Notes: generated from the sequence alone by a model not told the origin. Shown: positions 45,801 through 55,714, counted from the stretch's first letter. The stretch: 64,000 nucleotides of DNA from Burkholderia aenigmatica (GCF_902499175.1 NZ_CABVQC010000020.1:52227-116226); one strand, 5' to 3'. Numbers and translations are program-made.

Positions 45801-46667
45801 ATGACACAGCATCACGATGCGCAGGTCGCCGTCGTGACGGGCGCATCGCGCGGCGCGGGCAAGGGCATCGCGCGTGCGCTCGGCGCGGCCGGCATGACCG
45901 TCTATGTCACGGGCCGCTCGCAGAACGAAGGCGATGCGCCGCTGCCCGGCACGATCCACGAGACCGCGCGCGAGATCGACGCGCTCGGCGGCCGCGGCAT
46001 CGCGGTGGTCTGCGACCATGCGGACGATGAGCAGGTGAAGGCGTTGTTCGAGCGCATCGAAAGCGAACGCGGGCGGCTCGACATGCTCGTCAACAACGCG
46101 ACCTACCTGCACGATCAACTGATCCTGCCGGGCCCGTTCTGGGAGAAGTCGCTCGACCTCGTCAACATCCTCGATGTCGGGCTGCGCTCGGCGTATGTCG
46201 CGAGCTGGCACGCTGCACCGCTGATGGCGAAGCGCCGCAGCGGGCTGATTGCGTTCACGTCGTCGTTCGGCGCGAGCTGCTACATGCACGGCGCGGCCTA
46301 CGGCGCGCAGAAGTCCGGTGTCGACAAGTTCGCGAAGGACATGGCTGTCGACCTGAAGCCGTTCGACGTCGCGGCCGTGTCGATCTGGATGGGCCCGCTG
46401 CGCACCGAGCGCACGACGCGCGTGTGGGAAGAACACCCGGATCTGTACAAGGAATTCTCGCTCGTCGCGGAAAGCCCCGAATTCACGGGGCGCGTGATTC
46501 ACGCGATTCACGGCGACCCACAGCGCATGGCGCTGTCGGGGCAGGTGCTCGTCGGCGCGGAAGCCGCGCTGCGGTACGGCATTGCCGATCTCGACGGCAA
46601 GCAGCCGCCGTCGTACCGCGAATTGCTCGGCGGGCCCGTGCAGGCGCATCCGGCGATCGTCGCCTGA
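45801..46667 (+). CDS. SDR family oxidoreductase (DHRS1-like)
   Basis: 288 residues; AGGAGA before ATG 45801. Motifs: TGASRGAGKG, NNATYLHD, Ser in FTSSFGAS and YGAQKSGVDKFAKDMAVDLKP. The YGxxKxxxDK segment and the long C-terminus resemble the DHRS1 group of SDRs, which reduce steroids and other lipophilic carbonyls. First of three SDR genes in tandem (45801, 46677, 47542). Confidence 0.88.
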   Translation: MTQHHDAQVAVVTGASRGAGKGIARALGAAGMTVYVTGRSQNEGDAPLPGTIHETAREIDALGGRGIAVVCDHADDEQVKALFERIESERGRLDMLVNNATYLHDQLILPGPFWEKSLDLVNILDVGLRSAYVASWHAAPLMAKRRSGLIAFTSSFGASCYMHGAAYGAQKSGVDKFAKDMAVDLKPFDVAAVSIWMGPLRTERTTRVWEEHPDLYKEFSLVAESPEFTGRVIHAIHGDPQRMALSGQVLVGAEAALRYGIADLDGKQPPSYRELLGGPVQAHPAIVA

Positions 46668-46676
46668 GGTGCGCGC

Positions 46677-47432
46677 ATGGGCATCCTGAAGGGCAAGGTC
46701 GCACTCGTGACGGGTGCAGGGCAGGGCGTCGGCCAGGGCGTCGCGCATGCGCTCGCGGCGGAAGGCGCGCAGGTCGCGGTGGTCGGTCGTACTCGCGACA
46801 AGCTGCTCGCGACCTGCGAAGCGATCCGCGCGCGCGGCGGCGTGGCCGAGCCGTTCGTGTGCGACGTGATGGACGCCGCGCAGATCGCGCAGTGCGTCGA
46901 CAGCGTCGTCGCGCGGTTCGGCGGTGTGCAGATCCTGATCAACAACGCGCAGGTCGTGCCGCTCGGCCGCCTGCTCGACGTGACCGACGCGGATTTTATG
47001 GCGGGGCTCGAATCGGGGCCGATCGCGACGCTGCGGATGATGCGCGCGTGTCATCCGCATCTGAACGGCGACGGCGTGATCGTCAATTTCGCTTCGTCGG
47101 CCGCGGTGCGCTGGGATGCGTCGGGTTACGGCGCATACGCCGCGACCAAGGAGGCGATTCGCGCACTGACGCGCGCGGCCGCCTGCGAATGGGGCGTGGA
47201 TGGCATCCGCGTGAACGCAGTCGCGCCGCATGCGTTGTCGCCGGGCCTGAAAGGCTGGGTCGACGCGAATCCGCAGGAAGCCGCCGCGTTCTTCCGCACG
47301 ATTCCGCTCGGCCGCGTCGGCGACTGCGAGCAGGACATCGGGCGCGCGATCGTGTTTCTGGCGAGCCGCGACGCCGCGTACCTGACGGGCGCGACGCTGC
47401 CGCTCGACGGCGGGCAGGCTTACTGGGGCTGA
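46677..47432 (+). CDS. SDR family oxidoreductase
   Basis: 251 residues, starting 9 bases after the preceding SDR gene. Cofactor motif TGAGQGVGQG, NNAQVVPLG in place of NNAG, Ser in NFASSAAVRW and YAATK. The change of NNAG to NNAQ is minor. Middle gene of the three-SDR run, certainly co-transcribed with the first. Confidence 0.88.
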   Translation: MGILKGKVALVTGAGQGVGQGVAHALAAEGAQVAVVGRTRDKLLATCEAIRARGGVAEPFVCDVMDAAQIAQCVDSVVARFGGVQILINNAQVVPLGRLLDVTDADFMAGLESGPIATLRMMRACHPHLNGDGVIVNFASSAAVRWDASGYGAYAATKEAIRALTRAAACEWGVDGIRVNAVAPHALSPGLKGWVDANPQEAAAFFRTIPLGRVGDCEQDIGRAIVFLASRDAAYLTGATLPLDGGQAYWG

Positions 47433-47541
47433 TCGCAAGGGCCGGCGGCGCGCGGCGCTGGCCGCGTGCCAATCACGATCCGGCACGCACGCGCACGCAG
47501 GCGCACGGCAGCCGGCAAACCGGAATTGAAGAGAGGACGAC

Positions 47542-48318
47542 ATGGGTCGACTGGAAGGCAAGGTAGCGATCGTCACGGGCGGTGCGCGTGGCATGGGCGC
47601 GGCGACGTGCAGGCTGTTCGTCGCGGAGGGCGCGCGCGTCGTGATCGGCGATGTGCTCGACGCGGAAGGCGAAGCGCTCGCGCGCGAGCTTGGCGACGCG
47701 GCGCGCTTCATGCGGCTCGACGTCGCCGACGAAGCGAACTGGGTGCGCGTAACCGAAGCAACGATGGAAAAGTTTGGCCGTATCGACGTGCTGGTCAACA
47801 ATGCGGCCGTGCTGACCTTTGGCGGCATCACCGAGCTGTCGACACGCGATTTCGAGCGCGCGGTGTCGATCAATCTCGTCGGGACCTTCATCGGGATCCG
47901 CACGGTCGCGCCGCGCATGATCGCGCGGAAAAGCGGGTCGATCGTCAACATCTCGTCGGTGGACGGGCTGCGCGGCGTGAACGCGCTGGCCGCGTATGTG
48001 TCGAGCAAGTGGGGCGTGCGCGGGCTGACGAAGGTCGCGGCGCTCGAACTCGGCCATCAGGGCGTGCGTGTGAATTCGATCCATCCGGGCGGCGTGAACA
48101 CCGCGATGTCGAATCCGACCGGCGCGCCGCTCGAGGAAATCAACAAGCACTATGCGAACGTGCCGATGCAACGCGTCGGCCTGCCCGACGAGATTGCGCG
48201 CGCGACGCTGTTCCTCGCGAGCGACGAAGCGTCGTACTGCAACGGCGCCGAGCTGGCCGTCGACGGTGGAATGGCAGCGGGCGCGTATTACCCCGGATTG
48301 CCGGGCGCACCGTTTTGA
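47542..48318 (+). CDS. SDR family oxidoreductase
   Basis: 258 residues; GAGAGGA before the ATG. Motifs: TGGARGMG, NNAAVLTFG, Ser in NISSVDGLR and YVSSK, then NSIHPGGVNTAMSNP and a C-terminal DGGMAAGAYYPG. The pattern is that of 3alpha/20beta-hydroxysteroid dehydrogenase-type SDRs. Third of the tandem SDR genes; the gap to pckG downstream is 525 bases. Confidence 0.9.
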   Translation: MGRLEGKVAIVTGGARGMGAATCRLFVAEGARVVIGDVLDAEGEALARELGDAARFMRLDVADEANWVRVTEATMEKFGRIDVLVNNAAVLTFGGITELSTRDFERAVSINLVGTFIGIRTVAPRMIARKSGSIVNISSVDGLRGVNALAAYVSSKWGVRGLTKVAALELGHQGVRVNSIHPGGVNTAMSNPTGAPLEEINKHYANVPMQRVGLPDEIARATLFLASDEASYCNGAELAVDGGMAAGAYYPGLPGAPF

Positions 48319-48843
48319 GCAGGGGCGCTTGCCGCGCGTTCACGTCAGATGTTTGTGTACGCAACCTAATTCGGGGTTTCCCGCAGTAGCGAAAACGCGA
48401 ATTCGCGCAACTTGCTTTCGCGGTTGCCATGCGCGGGAGCGGCAGGCCGGTTTTGCCGCTCCCGCAAAACCCTTGCCGGGCGGCCGTCCCGGACATTTCA
48501 TCCCCAAAGCGCGCGCAATGGCGCTGTAAAAAGGACTCACAGGCAACCGGCGTGCCGGCTCGCCGACATAGTTGTTTCTTGTTGCAACGCAACGTTTGCT
48601 GAATAACGGCGATGGTATGCTGGCCGTCATGGAGTTGTACGGCAGGTTGCTTGTATGGCGAAACTCGCGTTCGCAATTACTAAAGAGACATCACCTTCTC
48701 TCGCTCGCATCGCGGCATCGACGCGCGCTCCGCTCGCGCGTCCCGTCCTGCGCGCCGCCGCATCCTGCGCTCCAATCGCATACCCCATCTCGCGGGTTCG
48801 ACCCGCATCCCCCATCCCCGCCCAATAATCTGGAGACATTCTC
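48319..48843. other. pckG upstream region with two competing hairpins
   Basis: No gene is seen. GCGGGAGCGGCA (48433-48444) pairs with TGCCGCTCCCGC (48454-48465), 12 bp perfect. A second stem, GGTTTTGC (48449-48456) with GCAAAACC (48464-48471), uses part of the same bases, so the two exclude each other. Neither is followed by a T-run. The pckG promoter should be nearer 48570-48800. Confidence 0.45.
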
Positions 48844-50709
48844 ATGTCGCAAAACACTATGGCCGAGGCAACACACGGCCCGCTGATCGCTCCGCCGGCT
48901 TTCGTCAAACATCGCAAGCTGATCGACTGGGTGTCGCGTATCGCGGCGCTCACGGAGCCCGAGCGCGTCGTGTGGTGTGACGGCTCGCAGGAAGAAAACG
49001 ACGCGCTCTGCCAGGCGATGGTCGACCAGGGCACGCTCACGCGCCTGAACCCGGCAAAGCGCCCGAACTCGTATCTCGCGCAATCCGATCCGTCCGACGT
49101 CGCGCGCGTCGAGGACCGCACGTTCATCTGCGCGGCATCGCGCGACGACGTCGGCCCGACCAACAACTGGATCGAGCCTGCCGAAATGCGCGAGACGCTC
49201 AACGGCCTGTTCCGCGGCTCGATGCGCGGCCGCACGCTGTACGTGGTGCCGTTCTCGATGGGCCCGCTCGGCTCGCCGATCGCGCACGTTGGCGTTGAGC
49301 TGTCCGACAGCCCGTACGTCGCGGTGAACATGCGGATCATGACGCGCATGGGCCGCGAGGTGTACGACGTGCTCGGCGAAGACGGCGATTTCGTGCCGTG
49401 CGTGCACAGCGTCGGCCATCCTCTGCAAGCCGGCCAGCAGGACGTGCCGTGGCCGTGCAACCCGGTCAAGTACATCGTGCATTTCCCCGAAACGCGCGAG
49501 ATCTGGAGCTTCGGTTCGGGCTACGGCGGCAACGCGCTGCTCGGCAAGAAGTGTTTCGCGCTGCGTATCGCCTCGACGATGGGCCGCGACCAGGGCTGGC
49601 TCGCCGAACACATGCTGATCCTCGGCGTGACGTCGCCGGCCGGCAAGAAGTATCACGTCGCGGCGGCATTCCCGTCCGCGTGCGGCAAGACCAACTTCGC
49701 GATGCTGATTCCGCCGCAGGGCTTCGACGGCTGGAAGGTTACGACGATCGGCGACGACATCGCATGGCTGAAACCGGGCCCCGACGGCCGGCTGTATGCG
49801 ATCAATCCGGAGGCCGGCTTCTTCGGCGTCGCACCGGGCACCGGCGTGAAGACCAACCCGAACGCAATCTCGACGCTCACCGAAAACGTGATCTTCACGA
49901 ACGTCGCGCTGACGGAAGACGGCGATGTGTGGTGGGAAGGGCTGACCGACACGCCGCCCGCGAAGCTGACCGACTGGCAGGGCAACCCGTGGACGCCGGA
50001 AATCGGCAAGGAAACGGGCCGCAAGGCTGCGCATCCGAATTCGCGTTTCACGGCGCCGGCTGCGCAGTGTCCGTCGATCGACGGCGACTGGGAGAATCCG
50101 GCCGGCGTGCCGATCGATGCGTTCATCTTCGGCGGCCGCCGTTCGACGACCGTGCCGCTCGTGACCGAGGCGCGCGACTGGGTCGAAGGCGTGTACATGG
50201 CCGCGACGATGGGCTCGGAGACGACCGCCGCGGCGGTCGGCCAGCAGGGCATCGTGCGCCGCGATCCGTTCGCGATGCTGCCGTTCTGTGGCTACAACGT
50301 CAGCGATTATTTCGCGCACTGGCTGACGCTCGGCAAGCAGCTCGAAGGCGCGGGCGCGAAGCTGCCGAAGATCTACTGCGTGAACTGGTTCCGAAAGGAT
50401 GCGAACGGCAAGTTCGTGTGGCCGGGCTTCGGTGAGAACATGCGCGTGCTGAAGTGGATGCTCGACCGCCTTGAAGGCACCGGCGGTGGCGGCGATCATG
50501 CGTTCGGCGTGTCGCCCGCGTATGAGGACCTGCACTGGGATGGGCTCGATTTCACGCGCGAGCAGTTCGATGCGGTGACGTCGATGAATGCCGACGAATG
50601 GCGTGAGGAGCTGAAGCTGCATGCCGCGTTGTTCGATACGCTGAAGCTGCGCCTGCCGGCCGAAATGACCGACACGATGAAGAAGATCGCGGAGCGCATC
50701 GGCGCCTGA
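48844..50709 (+). CDS. pckG: phosphoenolpyruvate carboxykinase (GTP)
   Basis: 621 residues, full family length; GGAGA nine bases before the ATG. GTP-type PEPCK signatures are present: the P-loop [15 protein letters not shown] with the hyper-reactive cysteine, [31 protein letters not shown], and [12 protein letters not shown]. It converts oxaloacetate and GTP to PEP, CO2 and GDP, the first step of gluconeogenesis, needed when acids such as the acetyl-CoA and pyruvate from aromatic breakdown are the carbon source. It is monocistronic with its own intrinsic terminator. Confidence 0.98.
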   Translation: MSQNTMAEATHGPLIAPPAFVKHRKLIDWVSRIAALTEPERVVWCDGSQEENDALCQAMVDQGTLTRLNPAKRPNSYLAQSDPSDVARVEDRTFICAASRDDVGPTNNWIEPAEMRETLNGLFRGSMRGRTLYVVPFSMGPLGSPIAHVGVELSDSPYVAVNMRIMTRMGREVYDVLGEDGDFVPCVHSVGHPLQAGQQDVPWPCNPVKYIVHFPETREIWSFGSGYGGNALLGKKCFALRIASTMGRDQGWLAEHMLILGVTSPAGKKYHVAAAFPSACGKTNFAMLIPPQGFDGWKVTTIGDDIAWLKPGPDGRLYAINPEAGFFGVAPGTGVKTNPNAISTLTENVIFTNVALTEDGDVWWEGLTDTPPAKLTDWQGNPWTPEIGKETGRKAAHPNSRFTAPAAQCPSIDGDWENPAGVPIDAFIFGGRRSTTVPLVTEARDWVEGVYMAATMGSETTAAAVGQQGIVRRDPFAMLPFCGYNVSDYFAHWLTLGKQLEGAGAKLPKIYCVNWFRKDANGKFVWPGFGENMRVLKWMLDRLEGTGGGGDHAFGVSPAYEDLHWDGLDFTREQFDAVTSMNADEWREELKLHAALFDTLKLRLPAEMTDTMKKIAERIGA

Positions 50710-50736
50710 CGGTTCGCATTCGAGTCGTTATCCTGA

Positions 50737-50778
50737 CGTCCCGCCGCCGGCATTCATCGCCGGCGGCGGGACGTTTTT
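50737..50778 (+). terminator. intrinsic terminator of pckG
   Basis: CGTCCCGCCGCCGG (50737-50750) pairs with CCGGCGGCGGGACG (50760-50773), a perfect 14-bp stem with a 9-base loop, followed at once by TTTTT. It begins 28 bases after the pckG stop. Confidence 0.93.
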
Positions 50779-50806
50779 GCATTCGCGCCCCACACGCGCC
50801 GCTCGC

Positions 50807-51715
50807 TTACTGCGCGCGGCAATGCGCGACGACTTCATCCACCGCGCGCTGCACGTCGCCGCGCCGGTAACGCAGCAGCGCGCTGTCGGCCGGATCGGGC
50901 TCGTACGACACGACATTGCCGCGCCCCGTGTAGATCGCGATGTCGGGCAGCAGCGGATGCTCCTGGTCGAGCGACGGCACGTCCTGCGGATTGCCGGCCG
51001 CGCGGAAGAAAGCCGCGAAGTAGTCGGCGAAGCTGAGGTTCTCGTCGCCGACGAGGTAGGCTTTGCCCGCTTCGCCGCGCTGCAGCGCCCCCCAGATCGC
51101 TTCCGACAGCGATTGCGTCGAGATGAAGTTGCTGCCGCCGGCTGGCCCGAACACGGGCAGCCCCGCGAACTGGCCTTGCGCATAGCCCGTGTACGCCGCG
51201 AACATCTCGTTGCGCAGCCCGGGCACCGATCCGACGACGAACGGCGCATTGACGCTGCAGACGGCGAACGACGGCGTCGCGAGGGCACGCACACGTTCGT
51301 CGGCGAGATGGCGCGAGCGCACATACGGCACCGTATCGACGAGTGCCGGAGCGACCTGCGGATAGAAGCTGCCGACCAGCACCGCGCGTTTCACGCCCGC
51401 ATCGCGCGCGAGCGCGAAGAAGCTCGGCACCGCGTCGACGTTCGCGCGCTCCCAGTGCGCGGCTTCGTCGGTGCCGGGCGGCAGGTGGCGGATGTCGTTA
51501 CCGGCCGCGAACACCACTGCATCGAACGGCGCGAGATCGTCGCGCGTGAAGTTGCCGGCCACGTAGTCGCGCAGCAGCACGTCGAACTGCGCGAGCGCGC
51601 TGCCGGGGGCGGGTGGCTTGCGGGCGGCGAGCGTGACGTGGTTGCCCTGCGAGTGCAGGTGCAGCGCGGCATGGCCGCCGATGAGGCCGGTGCCGCCGAC
51701 GATCAGGATCTTCAT
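50807..51715 (-). CDS. NAD-dependent epimerase/dehydratase-like protein
   Basis: 302 residues from ATG 51715 (GGAG six bases before). The N-terminal Rossmann motif GGTGLIGG and the later VGSFYPQVAP, FVVGSVPGLRNEMF and LVGDENLSFADYFAAFF fit the extended/atypical SDR class (epimerase-like). A YxxxK pair is not obvious (only a Tyr in SFYPQ), so it may be an atypical reductase. It is the last gene of a minus-strand set of SDRs. The role is probably reduction or epimerisation of a pathway intermediate. Confidence 0.82.
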   Translation of the reverse strand: MKILIVGGTGLIGGHAALHLHSQGNHVTLAARKPPAPGSALAQFDVLLRDYVAGNFTRDDLAPFDAVVFAAGNDIRHLPPGTDEAAHWERANVDAVPSFFALARDAGVKRAVLVGSFYPQVAPALVDTVPYVRSRHLADERVRALATPSFAVCSVNAPFVVGSVPGLRNEMFAAYTGYAQGQFAGLPVFGPAGGSNFISTQSLSEAIWGALQRGEAGKAYLVGDENLSFADYFAAFFRAAGNPQDVPSLDQEHPLLPDIAIYTGRGNVVSYEPDPADSALLRYRRGDVQRAVDEVVAHCRAQ

Positions 51716-51773
51716 GGTGTCTCCCGGTGCGGCGCAACCGCGCCGCGTGAAATGAACAGGCGAGCGGTGCCGC

Positions 51774-52610
51774 TCAGAAGTTGAAGCCGTTGCCCGCGAC
51801 GACGGGCAGGTTGGTCCAGAAGCCGTTCGGGTCGCGATACCAGCCGGCCGCCGCGAGCGCGCCGCCGTCGACATGCAGCGTCGTGCCGGTGACCCACGCG
51901 GCGAGCGGGCTCGCGAGGAACAGTGCGGCGCCCGCGATATCGCCGGCCGCGCCGAAGCGCCCGAGCGGGATCCAGCGCGGGATGTGCTCGCGATGCTCGG
52001 CCGAGACCATGGCGCTGACGGGCACCTGCGGCGTCTCGGTGGTTTCGGGCGCGATCTGGTTCACGCGAATGCCGGCCGGCCCAAGTTCGACGGAGAGGCT
52101 CTTCGTGAAGCCGGTCAGCGCGGCCTTGAACGACGCGTACACGGTGCAGTTCGGAATCGCACGGAAGCCTTCGATCGACGACACGCCGACGATGCTGCTG
52201 CCCGCGCCGCGCTTGCGCAGCAACGGCAGCATCGCGCGCGTGACGATGAAGACCTGGCGAAGATTCACGTCGAACAGCCGCGCGATGTCGTCGTCGGTGC
52301 AGTCGTCGAACGGTTTCGCGATCTGCAGGAAATCGCCCACATTGTTGACCAGCACGTCGAGGCCGCCGAAGCGTGCGTCGATCGTTCGCGCGAACGCATC
52401 GACCTCGTCGCGGCACGTGACGTCCACGGTGCCGACGAGCGCATCGACGCCCGCCGCTTCGAGCGCCTGGCGCACGTCCTGCGCGCGGGCCGGGTCGATC
52501 TCGGCCACCGCGACGCGCGCGCCGGCCGCGCCGAACGCTTCCGCGCACGCACGGCCGATGCCCGCGCCGCCGCCAGTGACCAGCACGGTCTTGCCGGTGA
52601 ATGAAATCAT
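51774..52610 (-). CDS. SDR family oxidoreductase
   Basis: 278 residues from ATG 52610, AAAGGAG before it. Motifs: TGGGAGIG, NNVGDFLQ, Ser in VGVSSIEGF and YASFK, then NQIAPETTETPQVP. A C-terminal extension (GWYRDPNGFWTNLPVVAGNGFNF) goes about 20 residues past the usual end and might be shared with close family members. Lies 58 bases upstream of the epimerase-like gene and 37 bases after the next SDR gene. Confidence 0.88.
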   Translation of the reverse strand: MISFTGKTVLVTGGGAGIGRACAEAFGAAGARVAVAEIDPARAQDVRQALEAAGVDALVGTVDVTCRDEVDAFARTIDARFGGLDVLVNNVGDFLQIAKPFDDCTDDDIARLFDVNLRQVFIVTRAMLPLLRKRGAGSSIVGVSSIEGFRAIPNCTVYASFKAALTGFTKSLSVELGPAGIRVNQIAPETTETPQVPVSAMVSAEHREHIPRWIPLGRFGAAGDIAGAALFLASPLAAWVTGTTLHVDGGALAAAGWYRDPNGFWTNLPVVAGNGFNF

Positions 52611-52647
52611 CGATGGACTCCTTTGAACGGGAAGGCAGGGCGTCGCG

Positions 52648-53406
52648 TCACAGCGACGACACCAGTTGCGCGTTGTCGATCCGCAGTTCCGCACCGTTCA
52701 CGAAACGCGATTCGTCGGACGCGAGGAACAGCACGAGATTCGCGACGTCCTGCGGGTCGCACATGCGTGCCATCGGATCGCTGCCGATGCCGAGCGCGGC
52801 CGGGTCGAGATCGGGCATCAACGCCTGCGTCATCGGCGTCCAGATCCCGTCCGGATGGATCGAGTTGCAGCGGATCCGGTAGCCGCTGCGCTTGCAGTGC
52901 ACGGCGACACTGCGCGCGAGTGCCGTCACCGCGCCTTTCGACCCGGTGTACGCGCACATCATCGGCAGCCCGCCGAGCGCGGCGACCGACGACATCATCA
53001 CGATCGAGCCCGGCGTGTCGTTGCCCTTCATCGCGCCGATCGCGTACTTGCAGCCGAGGAAATAGCCGTCCGCGTTGGTGCGCATCACGCGCCGCCACGT
53101 GTCGAGGCTCGTGTCCTCGATCGAGCCGACCGGACAGATCGCCGCGTTGTTGACGAGCACGTCGAGGCGGCCGAAGCGGTCGAGCGTCGACGCGATCGCA
53201 TGCCGCCAGCCATCCTCATCGGCGATGTCGTGGCGGACGAACAGCGCCGCGTCGCCGATTTCGCGTGCGAGCGCGCGGCCCGCGTCCTCATCGATGTCGG
53301 TCAGCACGACACGCGCGCCTTCGGCGGCGAGCAGCAGCGCATCCGCGCGGCCGACGCCGCTTGCCGCGCCGGTGACCAGCGCGACCTTGTTTGCGACTCG
53401 ATTCAT
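52648..53406 (-). CDS. SDR family oxidoreductase
   Basis: 252 residues from ATG 53406. TGAASGVG, NNAAICPVG, Ser in VMMSSVAALGG and YTGSK. The insertion VHCKRSGYRIRCNSIHPDGIWTPMTQALMP matches SDRs like 3beta/17beta-hydroxysteroid dehydrogenase of Comamonas, which carry the 'CNSIHPDGI..TPM' segment. This supports a steroid-like or other polycyclic alcohol substrate, as inference. Part of the minus-strand run 54724 to 50807. Confidence 0.88.
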   Translation of the reverse strand: MNRVANKVALVTGAASGVGRADALLLAAEGARVVLTDIDEDAGRALAREIGDAALFVRHDIADEDGWRHAIASTLDRFGRLDVLVNNAAICPVGSIEDTSLDTWRRVMRTNADGYFLGCKYAIGAMKGNDTPGSIVMMSSVAALGGLPMMCAYTGSKGAVTALARSVAVHCKRSGYRIRCNSIHPDGIWTPMTQALMPDLDPAALGIGSDPMARMCDPQDVANLVLFLASDESRFVNGAELRIDNAQLVSSL

Positions 53407-53446
53407 GGTCGGTCGAATTCCTTTGACGGTGAAAGAAGGCGGGTGC

Positions 53447-54304
53447 TCATGCGGCGCCCGGTACGCGGCCGGCCTTGATCGCGTCGAGCGCGGCCGTGCC
53501 GTAGATCTGCGCGATCGTGTCGTCGACGCGCGGGTTGGTACGCAGTTCATGGCCGCCGTCGACCGCGAAGCTCTGGCCGGTCACCCAGCCCGACTCGGGA
53601 CCCGCGAGATAGCGCACCGCATGCGCGATCGCTGCCGGTTCGCCGAGCGTGCCGAGCGGGATCTGTTCGAGAAAGCTGTCGACGAGCGCGCGGTTGTCGA
53701 ACATCGGCGCCGTGGCTTCGGAGCGCGTGAGGCCCGGGCGCACCGCGTTCACGCGGATCTTCGCGCCGGCCAGTTCCTCGGCCGCGCCGCGCACGAGCGC
53801 TTCGAGCGCGGCCTTCGCGGTGCAGTACGCGGACAGCCAGCGGAAGTTGATCTGCGCGGCCGTCGACGAGATGCAGACGATCGCGCCGCCGCCGCTGTCG
53901 GCGAGCCGCGGCGCCGCATGACGAATCGCGGTGAACGCGCTGTGCAGGTTCAGGTCGATTTCGGCGCGGAAGGTGTCGGCGTCGTGCAGCAGCAGCGGCC
54001 GGAAGCCCGCCCCGCCGACCGTCGGCACGACGATGTCGAGGCGATGGTCGAGCGCCCATGCGCAGTCGAGCGCGGCCTGCAGGTCGGCTTCGTCGCAGGC
54101 GTCGCCCGCATGGATCGCGACGCGGCTGCCGGGCACCGCGTCGGTCAGGTGCCGCTGCGTGCGTTCGAGCGCATCGCGGCGACGGCCCATCAGCACGACG
54201 GCCGCGCCGTCGGCGACGAGCGCGTGCGCGCAGGCCGCACCGATACCGCCGGCGCCGCCCGTCACGAGCGCGGTGCGGCCGTCGAGGGGAGCTGAGGTGC
54301 GCAT
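53447..54304 (-). CDS. SDR family oxidoreductase
   Basis: 285 residues. The cofactor motif TGGAGGIG and catalytic YCTAK are present, with Ser in CISSTAAQI, but the usual NNAG after the fourth strand is replaced by PTVGGAG. The C-terminus RTNPRVDDTIAQIYGTAALDAIKAGRVPG extends 30 residues beyond the DGG end. It starts 3 bases after the stop of the SnoaL-like gene, so the two are translated as a unit. Confidence 0.87.
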   Translation of the reverse strand: MRTSAPLDGRTALVTGGAGGIGAACAHALVADGAAVVLMGRRRDALERTQRHLTDAVPGSRVAIHAGDACDEADLQAALDCAWALDHRLDIVVPTVGGAGFRPLLLHDADTFRAEIDLNLHSAFTAIRHAAPRLADSGGGAIVCISSTAAQINFRWLSAYCTAKAALEALVRGAAEELAGAKIRVNAVRPGLTRSEATAPMFDNRALVDSFLEQIPLGTLGEPAAIAHAVRYLAGPESGWVTGQSFAVDGGHELRTNPRVDDTIAQIYGTAALDAIKAGRVPGAA

Positions 54305-54307
54305 CGT

Positions 54308-54724
54308 TCAGCCCTCCAGCGGCAGATCTTGCGCCCAGTCGACGTGCAGCGTGCGCGCGGCGAAGCGCCACGTGGCGCCGTCGAACACGCAGCGGTCGCG
54401 ATAGCGCAGCCCCCAGTCGAGCTTGCGCTTCACGCCGTCGCGCACGTAGACGTGGCAGGCGACGCCATAGGTCTCGACGACGGCCGCGCCGCCGTCGAGC
54501 GTGACGAGCTGGTTGTGCACGTGATGCTGGGTCGCTTCGTAGCGCTCGATCACGCGCATGCCCGCGACGATCGCGTCGCGGGCGTCGAAGCGGAAGCCGG
54601 GGCCGGCCAGGGTGGCATCGGGGGTGAAGAGGGCGGTGAGTCGTGGCCAGTCGCGCCGGTCGACGGCTTGCGCGTAGCGGCACGCAAGGTCGTACAGCGC
54701 GTGGCGGGGATTGGAATCGGTCAT
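54308..54724 (-). CDS. SnoaL/NTF2-like protein
   Basis: 138 residues from ATG 54724 (GGGAGC upstream). NTF2 fold: LYDLACRYAQAVDRRDWPRLTALFTPDATLAGPGF, HHVHNQLVTLDG and a last strand WRFAARTLHVDW. Third SnoaL-like member in this neighbourhood, though more distant from the pair at 44.5-45.7 kb. First gene of the minus-strand run of SDRs. A small isomerase, dehydratase or hydratase is likely. Confidence 0.85.
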   Translation of the reverse strand: MTDSNPRHALYDLACRYAQAVDRRDWPRLTALFTPDATLAGPGFRFDARDAIVAGMRVIERYEATQHHVHNQLVTLDGGAAVVETYGVACHVYVRDGVKRKLDWGLRYRDRCVFDGATWRFAARTLHVDWAQDLPLEG

Positions 54725-55184
54725 GCGTTGGCTCCCGTGGAAAAACGGAACGCATCGGCCGTGCGAAGCGGGCCGACGCGGCGGCATTGCGACGTCGACG
54801 GGCAGGTTCGCACCGGGCAGGCCGGGATTCATCATCCATACGGAGCAGGGCGAGGGTCGGGGAAAACACCGGGGCAGGCCGCCTTATATCGCACGAGGCT
54901 GCGCGGATGGTGCGATGCAGCGACCGGAGCGCGGCATGCATCTGACGATTGGCGCGGCCTGCTACGACAGGCGCGCGACGTGTCGCGTTTCCTTCACGTA
55001 TGCGAAGCCATCGCGTTCGATGTTGCGATGCCGCAGGCCGTACCCCGTCCGCTCAGCGTTTGCCCCTAGTCGAAACGGACGATGGCCGACGGCCGGGCGC
55101 TGGCTACCGTGCAGTCATCCGGTGCCGCATGCGATGCCCGCCGGATACGAGCCGCACCAGCGGACAACCGGAGGGGACACGATC
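54725..55184. other. intergenic stretch between divergent genes
   Basis: About 460 bases between the SnoaL-like gene (minus) and a small plus-strand gene. No gene or repeat was recognised; it should carry the promoter of the minus-strand SDR run and, closer to 55185, that of the small gene. Confidence 0.35.
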
Positions 55185-55394
55185 ATGAGACTGACGACTC
55201 GCAAGCTGTGCGTACTGGCGATGGGCACGTTCGCTGCCATGGCACTGGCGCGATACGGCGCCGATCAGGTGCCGTCGCCGCCGTATGCGGCCGGCATCCT
55301 GCAATGCCGCTCGGTCGACGTGAACGGCCTGCCGACCGGTTGCGTGCCGATCGATCCGTCGCACTTCGGTTTCGCCGCGATGCGCGGCATGTGA
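55185..55394 (+). CDS. small exported protein, unknown
   Basis: 69 residues; GGAGGGG before ATG 55185 is a strong ribosome site. The N-terminus RKLCVLAMGTFAAMALA is a signal-like helix, followed by a short mature part with two cysteines (LQCRSVDVNGLPTGCVPID) that could form a disulfide. No family recognised. Lies 320 bases before the FAD dehydrogenase gene. Confidence 0.6.
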   Translation: MRLTTRKLCVLAMGTFAAMALARYGADQVPSPPYAAGILQCRSVDVNGLPTGCVPIDPSHFGFAAMRGM

Positions 55395-55714
55395 CGCCGG
55401 CGCGGCCGCGCGCCGCGCCAACCGGCCGGACGTCGTCGCGCGGCGACGCGTTGTCCGCATTCGCCGAAATCGCCGCGCGGTCGTCGTGCGTCGGCCAGGC
55501 TGGCGCGGCGGGTCCAGCTTCGCGCGATTCGACTGCCGTCGCATCCGGCATGGCCCGCGGTTTGCATTGGCGCCGCCGCGTGCCAGTACCGGCAACGCGG
55601 TATCGCGGTAACGCGCCATCGTGACGTGACGGCGCAGCGACGTCCGCATCAGGACCGTGAGCCCTCGCCACCCCCACCGCTTCCCGCAGATCTCCTAAAC
55701 GCTGACCATTCCTC
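55395..55714. other. intergenic stretch, nothing recognised
   Basis: About 320 GC-rich bases without a convincing gene; frames on both strands overlap and lack domains. The promoter of the FAD-dehydrogenase gene is expected near its 3' end. Confidence 0.3.

Noticed and set aside
48433..48465. intrinsic terminator after the third SDR gene
   Set aside because: The stem is strong but is followed by AAAA, not T, on the plus strand, and no T-run follows on the minus strand.
48691..50622. 643-codon minus-strand frame opposite pckG
   Set aside because: Antisense shadow; pckG is full length and beyond doubt.
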